Source of the DNA: Verrucomicrobiota bacterium
Lineage (GTDB): Bacteria > Verrucomicrobiota > Verrucomicrobiia > Limisphaerales > JAFMIX01
Reading direction: 5' to 3'
Length of the DNA: 5,224 nt
Assembly: GCA_026397895.1 (NCBI GenBank)
Contig: JAPLTZ010000308.1
Coordinates: 1 to 5,224, forward strand
Position numbers and translations under genes: made by a program. Below are positions 1 through 5,224 of the stretch, piece by piece. The notes beneath the pieces are model-generated. The model did not search any database, was not told where the DNA came from, and saw nothing but the letters and a program-made list of their open reading frames with translations. Position 1 is the first letter of the stretch. The number at the start of each line of letters is the position of its first letter.

Positions 1-1
1 C

Positions 2-196
2 GAAGCGTTGCGGCACGCGAGCAGCCACGAAGGCTCGCACACTTTCATCACGCACGAGTTCGTGGATTCCGTGAACAAGGGTCGTCGTCCCGCCATCGAC
101 ATCCGCGAGGCGCTGGCCTACACCGTGCCGGGCATCATCGCGCATCAGTCCGCGCTGAAAGATGGCGAGTCGCTGAAGATTCCGACCATTGCCTGA
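2..196 (+). CDS. Gfo/Idh/MocA-family oxidoreductase, C-terminal end (5'-truncated by window)
   Basis: The frame is open from the first complete codon (position 2) to TGA at 194-196, giving 64 residues; the true start lies upstream of the window. The tail has the look of Gfo/Idh/MocA NAD(P)-dependent sugar or polyol dehydrogenases of Planctomycetes and Verrucomicrobia: a GSH..FITHEFVDSV segment, then a GRRPAIDIREALAYTVPGI stretch followed by a helix and a short basic end. In this family the C-terminal part belongs to the alpha/beta substrate-binding and dimerisation domain. The Rossmann NAD-binding domain and the catalytic lysine motif would be upstream and cannot be checked. No signal for cellular location is visible. 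The gene ends 22 bases before a secreted glycoside hydrolase on the same strand, which suggests co-transcription and a role in sugar catabolism. The family assignment is by pattern recognition of a short tail; the substrate is unknown. Confidence 0.72.
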   Translation, partial: EALRHASSHEGSHTFITHEFVDSVNKGRRPAIDIREALAYTVPGIIAHQSALKDGESLKIPTIA

Positions 197-218
197 AAAT
201 TCAAACGCCCGCAAAACC

Positions 219-3200
219 ATGAAACACATCCTATCGCTGGCTTGTGTTCTCACGGTTCTTGGCAGTTACAGCCATGCCGCCGACTCTTCTGCGCCGGATA
301 AACTGGCGGCCAGTTTTACCACGCCACCGGCTTCAGCGCGACCGTGGGTCTATTGGGGTTGGATGAATGGCAACCTCACGAAGGAAGGCATCACCGCCGA
401 TCTGGAGGCGATGGCGCGGGTGGGGATTGGCGGCACGATTGTCCTCAACGTCGGTGCGGGCGGCGGTGGCGGCTGCGCCGTGCCCGCCGGACCGGTGGAT
501 TTCATGAGTCCGGCGTGGCGCGGCATTTTTTCGCACACGGCGCAAGAGTCTGCCCGGCTGGGTTTGCAGTTCACGATGAATGACGACGACGGTTGGAGTG
601 GCAGCGGCGGGCCGTGGGTCACGGTGGAAAACTCGATGCAGACGCTTACCTGGAGCGAGACGATTGTGGACGGGCCGAAGAAATTCGATACCGTCCTGCC
701 GCAGCCATTCACGCGGCTGAATCATTATCGCGACATTGCCGCGTTCGCCTTGCCGACACCTGATGCGATGGACTTTCGCGCGGCTTCGCCGAAGGTGATG
801 ACGAGCGACGCCAAGTGCGAGGTCGCGGCGCTCACAGATGGCAAACTCGACACCACGGCCTTGTTGGCGACTTCGGCTGCCGGCCCGGTGACGTGGATTC
901 AATTTGAGTTTCCGCAGCCGTTCCGCGCGCAAGCGGTCACGCTTTGCACTTATTCCCGCGATGTCGAAGGGCACAACCACAAGCCCGACGGCGGCGAGAT
1001 TCAAGTTTCCGCCGACGGCAAAATGTTCCGCAAGCTGCAGCCGTTTTCGCTGCCGGCGGGAACATTCGTTGGTGTCAGCTTCGCGCCGGTGGAGAGCCGC
1101 TACTACCGGATAGCTTTTAATCGTCCGCTCGCAAAGAACAGCGTGATTGAACTCGCTGAAATCACTTGGCACGCCGACGCCCGCGTGCCGGGCTGGCCGG
1201 GGAAGGCAGGTTATCTGGTCGAGTGGAATTATGCGTCGCCACAACCGAAAGCCACCGGCATACCGCAATCAAGTGTGATTCAACTCGGCGAGCGCATGGC
1301 CGGAGATGGCCGGCTAACTTGGGACGTTCCGCCGGGCCGCTGGACGATTCTCCGGCTCGGTCACACCGCCACCGGCCGGATCAATCGCCCCGCCACGCCG
1401 TCCGGCACGGGGCTGGAATGCGACAAGTTGAGCAAGGCGGCCATTGAACAGCATTTCCAAGGCTTCATCGCCAAGCTCGCCGAGGAAAACAAGCCGCTCG
1501 TTGGAAAAGGATTCAACGCCCTCCATGTGGATTCGTGGGAAGTCGGCGCGCAAAACTGGACGCCGGCGTTCCGTGAGGAATTCCGCGCCCGACGAGGATA
1601 CGATCCGTTGCCGTGGCTGCCCGTTGCCACCGGTCGGGTCATTGATAATGCAGATGTCTCCGAACGCTTTCTCTGGGATTTCCGCAAGACCATCGCGGAG
1701 CTCACCGCCGACAATTATTACGGCCACTTGCGCTCGCTGGCGAACAGCAAAGGCTTGGAGGCGTCCTTCCAGACCGGCGGCAAAGCGAATGTGGACACCT
1801 TGCAATGCGTTTCGCGGGCGGACATCCAAAACGCATCTTTTGCCTACAGCTTTCCGCCGGAGTCGAACATCGCCAACAAGGTGGCAACCTCGGCGGCACA
1901 CATCGCGGGGAAATCTTTGGTCACGGCCGAGGCGTTTACCACGCTCCACGCCAAATGGGATCAGCACCCGTATCTGCTCAAAGGCATCGGCGACCTGATG
2001 CTCTGCCAGGGCGTGAACTGTTTTGTCATTCACCGCTATGCCGCGCAGCCGTGGCTGAATCTCGCGCCGGGAATGACCTACGGCCCGTGCGGCGTGCAGT
2101 TCGAACGGACGACGACGTGGTTCGAGCAGAGCAAGGCATGGCTGGAATATCTCGCGCGCTGCGACGCGCTGCTGCAACAGGGCCGTTCCGTCGCCGATGC
2201 GTGTGTCTTCACCGGCGAAAGTCCGCTGGCGTCGCGCCTGTCGTTGCCTGATTACGGCAAGGCCCGTGGCTACGACTACGACGTCTGCAACGACGAAACT
2301 CTCGCCGCAATGTTGGTCAAGGACGGAAAGCTCGTGCTGCCCTCCGGCGCAAGTTATCGCGTCCTGGTGCTGCCCGACTCCGACCGCATGACGCCGAAAG
2401 CGCTGGGCAAGATTGCCGAGCTGGTTCGGCAGGGCGCGCAGGTGCTCGGCCCGAAACCCGAACGCTCGTTCAGCTTGGAGAATTATCCGGCGTGCAATCA
2501 GCAGGTGCGGAATCTGGCGTCCCAGTTGTGGGGCGACACTGCTGCTGACAAGGGCGCGCACGCCGTTGGTTCTGGCAAAGTGTATTGGGGTCAGCCGCTC
2601 GCCGAAGTCTTCGCCGACCTGAAGTTGCCGCCGGACGTGGAATGGAGTTCACTGAGCGGAAACACCAATCTGGTGTGGATTCACCGGCAACTCCCCGATG
2701 CGGAAATTTATTTCATCGCCAATCAAACCGAGAGCAACACGACCGCCGACGTGACCTTCCGCGTTGCCGGGAAAACGCCGGAACTGTGGCGTCCCGACAT
2801 CGGTCAGCGGGAAAATGCCGCGCTGTGGCAACCGACCAGCGATGGCCGCACCACTGTCTCCCTGCGATTCGAACCCTACGGCTCGACGTTTGTCATTTTC
2901 CGCAAGCCGGCCAGCGCCGAGTCGTTCGCCTCGCTAACCTGCAACGGCGCGAAGGCGGACAACGCCGAACTCCACGTCACGCCGCGCGGCTGTGAGTTGC
3001 TGGCATGGCAGCCCGGACGCTACGAAGCAATCACGCCAGGCGGAAAGAAAATCGCCATGACCGTCAGCGATGTTCCGCCGTCCGTCGCTGTCGGTGGCGC
3101 GTGGCAAGTGAGCTTCCCGCCGAAACTCGGCGCGCCAGCTTCCGCGTCGTTTGAGAAACTCATTTCCTGGACCGAACACGCCGACCCCGGCATCAAATTT

Positions 3201-3656
3201 TTCTCCGGCAGCGCAACGTATGAAACGGAGATCGACCTTCCCGCCACCTTCACGGCGATAGGGAACAAAGTTCAACTCGACTTGGGCGCGGTCGGAGTGA
3301 TCGCCGAGGTGATGGTGAACGGCCACGACCTCGGAATCCTGTGGAAGCCGCCGTTCGCCGTTGATGTCACGCAGGCGATTCGGCCCGGCCGAAACACGCT
3401 CAAAATCCGCGTCACCAATCTCTGGACGAACCGTCTCATCGGCGACGAGCAAAAACCGCCCTATCTGAAATGGGTGGCGGCCGGCGGCCCGACGGAGTGG
3501 CCCGAGTGGCTGAAAAACGGAGCAACGCCACCCAACAATGGTCGCATCGCGTTTGCCACCTGGCGGCTCGTGAGCAAGAACACGCCGCTCCTGCCGTCCG
3601 GCTTGCTCGGCCCGGTGACGCTGCGCGTGGCGAAAACAATTCCCATCAACCCTTGA
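219..3656 (+). CDS. Secreted GH106-like glycoside hydrolase (putative alpha-L-rhamnosidase)
   Basis: The 1145-residue protein starts at ATG 219, chosen because a signal peptide begins exactly there (MKH, a hydrophobic core at residues 4-15, a likely signal peptidase I site SHA|AD after residue 20). An in-frame TTG at 189 would overlap the upstream gene and add ten polar residues. The mature N-terminus opens with a PPASARPWVYWGWMNG block (YWGWMNG at 45-51) followed by LTKEGITADLEAMARVGIGG, typical of GH106 and relatives. Residues about 190-320 look like an inserted F5/8 type C (CBM32-like) beta-sandwich. The barrel continues with HVDSWEVGAQNW (Glu441) and VTAEAFTT (Glu571), the likely catalytic acid/base pair of this inverting family. 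Residues about 650-757 resemble a Rossmann/GATase-like domain; 807-897 and about 990-1110 are beta-rich, the last one GH2 sugar-binding-like with VMVNGHDLGILWKPPF and NLWTNRLIGDE (1067-1077). Length fits GH106. Substrate specificity is not determinable; some GH106-like proteins are uncharacterised. No clear Shine-Dalgarno precedes the start. Confidence 0.85.
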   Translation: MKHILSLACVLTVLGSYSHAADSSAPDKLAASFTTPPASARPWVYWGWMNGNLTKEGITADLEAMARVGIGGTIVLNVGAGGGGGCAVPAGPVDFMSPAWRGIFSHTAQESARLGLQFTMNDDDGWSGSGGPWVTVENSMQTLTWSETIVDGPKKFDTVLPQPFTRLNHYRDIAAFALPTPDAMDFRAASPKVMTSDAKCEVAALTDGKLDTTALLATSAAGPVTWIQFEFPQPFRAQAVTLCTYSRDVEGHNHKPDGGEIQVSADGKMFRKLQPFSLPAGTFVGVSFAPVESRYYRIAFNRPLAKNSVIELAEITWHADARVPGWPGKAGYLVEWNYASPQPKATGIPQSSVIQLGERMAGDGRLTWDVPPGRWTILRLGHTATGRINRPATPSGTGLECDKLSKAAIEQHFQGFIAKLAEENKPLVGKGFNALHVDSWEVGAQNWTPAFREEFRARRGYDPLPWLPVATGRVIDNADVSERFLWDFRKTIAELTADNYYGHLRSLANSKGLEASFQTGGKANVDTLQCVSRADIQNASFAYSFPPESNIANKVATSAAHIAGKSLVTAEAFTTLHAKWDQHPYLLKGIGDLMLCQGVNCFVIHRYAAQPWLNLAPGMTYGPCGVQFERTTTWFEQSKAWLEYLARCDALLQQGRSVADACVFTGESPLASRLSLPDYGKARGYDYDVCNDETLAAMLVKDGKLVLPSGASYRVLVLPDSDRMTPKALGKIAELVRQGAQVLGPKPERSFSLENYPACNQQVRNLASQLWGDTAADKGAHAVGSGKVYWGQPLAEVFADLKLPPDVEWSSLSGNTNLVWIHRQLPDAEIYFIANQTESNTTADVTFRVAGKTPELWRPDIGQRENAALWQPTSDGRTTVSLRFEPYGSTFVIFRKPASAESFASLTCNGAKADNAELHVTPRGCELLAWQPGRYEAITPGGKKIAMTVSDVPPSVAVGGAWQVSFPPKLGAPASASFEKLISWTEHADPGIKFFSGSATYETEIDLPATFTAIGNKVQLDLGAVGVIAEVMVNGHDLGILWKPPFAVDVTQAIRPGRNTLKIRVTNLWTNRLIGDEQKPPYLKWVAAGGPTEWPEWLKNGATPPNNGRIAFATWRLVSKNTPLLPSGLLGPVTLRVAKTIPINP

Positions 3657-3675
3657 ACCGAAGTAAAATTTTGAA

Positions 3676-5224
3676 ATGAAAAAGCTCCTCGTCGTCTGCT
3701 GCGCGCTCACTGTTTTCGGCGGCGAAATTTTCGCGGCGGCGCCGGTCGTTCCAGAACCGACGTTGGCCAATGTCGCCTATGGCCGACACCCGAAACAGGT
3801 GCTGAATTTTTGGAAGGCAAAGTCCGACCAGCCCACGCCCCTGGTGTTCTTCATCCACGGCGGCGGCTGGAGGGGTGGCGATCTCTCCCGGGTGGGGGTT
3901 TTGTTGCCGGTGTCGGAGGTGCTGGCAGCCGGTATCTCGGTGGTTTCGATTGAATACCGTTTTATTCCCGAGGCAACCGCCGACAAGGAAGTGCCGCCGG
4001 TCAGAGGGCCGCTCACCGACGCGGCGCGCGCGCTGCAGTTTGTGCGCAGCAAGGCAACCGAATGGAACATTGACAAGGCACGAATTGCCGCCTCGGGCGG
4101 GTCGGCGGGCGCGTGTTCCAGCCTGTGGCTTGCCTTTCATCCTGACCTGGCCGATCCCAAGAACTCTGATCCCGTGGCGCGCGAATCCACGCGCCTCTGG
4201 TGTGCGGCGGTGATTGGGGCGCAGACGACGCTTGATCCGCAGCAGATGAAAGAATGGACCCCCAACAGTTATTACGGCGGCCATGCGTTTGGTTTCGCAC
4301 CCGATCCAAAGCAGCAGGGTGAAGCGCGGCGGCAATCCGAATTTGATCGTTTTCTCGCAGACCGGGAAAAAATCCTGCCGTGGATCGCGGAATACTCACC
4401 CTATGCGCTGGTCACTGCCGACGACCCTCCGGTTTATCTCTTTTACTCCAGTCCGCCCGCTCTCGGACAGAATCAGAAAGACCCGACGCATACGGCCAAC
4501 TTTGGAGTCAAGTTGCTGGAAAAATGCAAAAGCGCAGGCGTCGAGTGCGAGTTCTTCTATCCCGGCGCAACCAATGTTCAGCATGTCACGGTGAAGGATT
4601 ATCTTATCGAGCGGCTCAAGTCTCCGCGCGCGCTCGGCCACGGCGAGGGGGCCAACAATTACCCGGCGTCGGAGCGAAAAGGCAATGTGTTGCCGCCGGT
4701 TGCCAAGCCGAAGCCAGCGGCGGGAGTGACGACTGGAGTTTTATCCTTGGCGAAAGCCAAAGGTGACTTGCAACTCACTGGCTGGGTGCAGCGGGCCGTT
4801 CGTTTTATCGCCGCGCCCGTATTCACCCTCGCTGCGCCGAAAGACGCCGTCCGCTATCAGGCACAGCTCACAGATGCGACGGGAAAGACGTTGAAAATCA
4901 ATTCCGCCAACCCGGAGCTGAATCTGGCGGACATCTGGGCGAAAATCGCGCCGGGCAGTTTCTCTGGGAATATCTCCGCCGTGGATCAGGACGGACGTGT
5001 CATCGCGAGTATGAAGGGCAAATGGCACAAGGCCCGGCCATTCGACAAAACCATGTCACTGCCGCCGCTGCCGCGTCCCTGGCCCGAAGTCATCGAACGC
5101 GCGATGGATTTTCTGATCAACTACCGGCATCTGAAAGGCCACGACCCCAAGCACCCCGCAATTCTGTGGCATGCGAACTACAATTTCGACAACGGCAACA
5201 TCAGCGCGAAAGTTTATCCGGCTC
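3676..5224 (+). CDS. Secreted alpha/beta-hydrolase (esterase-like) fused to C-terminal modules, 3'-truncated by window
   Basis: The frame is open from ATG 3676 to the window edge (516 complete codons, no stop). Residues 1-22 form a signal peptide: MKK, hydrophobic LLVVCCALTVF, and an Ala-rich cleavage region near FAAAP. Residues about 30-321 are an alpha/beta-hydrolase of the BD-FAE/carbohydrate-esterase type. HGGGW (61-65) is the oxyanion-hole motif, SGGSAGA carries the nucleophile Ser143, and His303 in NVQHVTVKDYL is the probable catalytic His. The acid is less clear; Asp269 in QKDPTH is one candidate. These proteins usually hydrolyse acyl esters on sugars or small substrates. Free-standing relatives, as I recall them, end near residue 321. 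Here the chain continues through a linker (KPKPAAG, 344-350), a beta-rich module (about 352-450), and from about 463 a helix-rich segment (PWPEVIERAMDFLINYRH, then ILWHANYNFDNGNIS) that may begin an (alpha/alpha)-barrel-like enzyme domain. The gene lies 19 bases after the GH106-like gene, so probably shares its transcript. Alternative: a carboxylesterase with a different substrate. Confidence 0.82.
   Translation, partial: MKKLLVVCCALTVFGGEIFAAAPVVPEPTLANVAYGRHPKQVLNFWKAKSDQPTPLVFFIHGGGWRGGDLSRVGVLLPVSEVLAAGISVVSIEYRFIPEATADKEVPPVRGPLTDAARALQFVRSKATEWNIDKARIAASGGSAGACSSLWLAFHPDLADPKNSDPVARESTRLWCAAVIGAQTTLDPQQMKEWTPNSYYGGHAFGFAPDPKQQGEARRQSEFDRFLADREKILPWIAEYSPYALVTADDPPVYLFYSSPPALGQNQKDPTHTANFGVKLLEKCKSAGVECEFFYPGATNVQHVTVKDYLIERLKSPRALGHGEGANNYPASERKGNVLPPVAKPKPAAGVTTGVLSLAKAKGDLQLTGWVQRAVRFIAAPVFTLAAPKDAVRYQAQLTDATGKTLKINSANPELNLADIWAKIAPGSFSGNISAVDQDGRVIASMKGKWHKARPFDKTMSLPPLPRPWPEVIERAMDFLINYRHLKGHDPKHPAILWHANYNFDNGNISAKVYPA

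Noticed and set aside
189..218. TTG at 189 as an upstream start for the glycosidase
   Set aside because: It would overlap the preceding gene by eight bases and put ten polar residues before a well-formed signal peptide that begins at ATG 219.
219..260. Possible lipoprotein signal (Cys9 of the glycosidase; Cys8-Cys9 of the third protein)
   Set aside because: The cysteines lie too early, inside the hydrophobic core, and the preceding residues do not make a lipobox. Signal peptidase I sites fit better.
1314..2561. Long minus-strand open frame of 415 codons within the glycosidase gene, with others at 333-1268 and 2934-3770
   Set aside because: They lie antisense to a gene with clear domain motifs. 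Their translations are Arg/Gly/Ala-rich without recognisable domains, as expected from high GC at third codon positions of the real gene.
3657..3675. Terminator or promoter between the second and third genes
   Set aside because: The gap is only 19 bases, has no inverted repeat with a T-run, and is too short for a full promoter; a promoter inside the 3' end of the glycosidase gene cannot be excluded but is not visible.
1713..4280. Repeated TATTACGGC-type string in the glycosidase (about 1717) and the esterase (about 4270)
   Set aside because: It is a short coincidence from Tyr-Tyr-Gly codons in two unrelated proteins, not a DNA repeat.
3646..4335. Minus-strand open frame of 229 codons antisense to the esterase gene
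   Set aside because: The + strand frame here encodes a signal peptide, HGGGW and GGSAG motifs and stays open to the window end; the antisense product has low-complexity basic composition.

Overview
The window looks like a piece of a carbohydrate-degradation locus from a GC-rich bacterium. Verrucomicrobiota is the best guess, or a related PVC-group lineage (Planctomycetota, Lentisphaerota). The reasons are the pairing of a Gfo/Idh/MocA-type oxidoreductase with large secreted glycoside hydrolases and a secreted alpha/beta-hydrolase of a style common in that group, plus gene starts without a clear Shine-Dalgarno sequence. This placement rests on protein style recalled from memory, not on a database search.

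Layout: three genes lie on the + strand in one direction, probably one transcription unit. (1) Positions 2-196 hold the last 64 residues of a Gfo/Idh/MocA-family oxidoreductase. (2) Positions 219-3656 hold a complete 1145-residue secreted glycoside hydrolase that resembles GH106 alpha-L-rhamnosidases, with an apparent discoidin/CBM32-like insertion in its N-terminal half and a jelly-roll-like C-terminal domain. (3) Positions 3676-5224 hold the first 516 residues of a secreted multidomain protein that runs off the window. It has an HGGGW/GGSAG alpha/beta-hydrolase (carbohydrate-esterase-like) domain, then a proline/lysine-rich linker, a beta-rich module, and the beginning of what looks like a helical domain. 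The gaps between genes are 22 and 19 bases, and no stretch without a gene exceeds 25 bases.

Working model (inference): the two exported enzymes act outside the cytoplasm on a rhamnose-containing, probably ester-decorated glycan. The esterase would remove acyl groups and the GH106-like enzyme would release L-rhamnose or a similar sugar. The oxidoreductase, with no visible N-terminus, could process a released sugar oxidatively. The substrate cannot be read from the sequence.

There is no RNA gene, mobile element, CRISPR array, obvious terminator or phage feature here. The most unusual item is the domain architecture of the third gene. I see no wholly new system.
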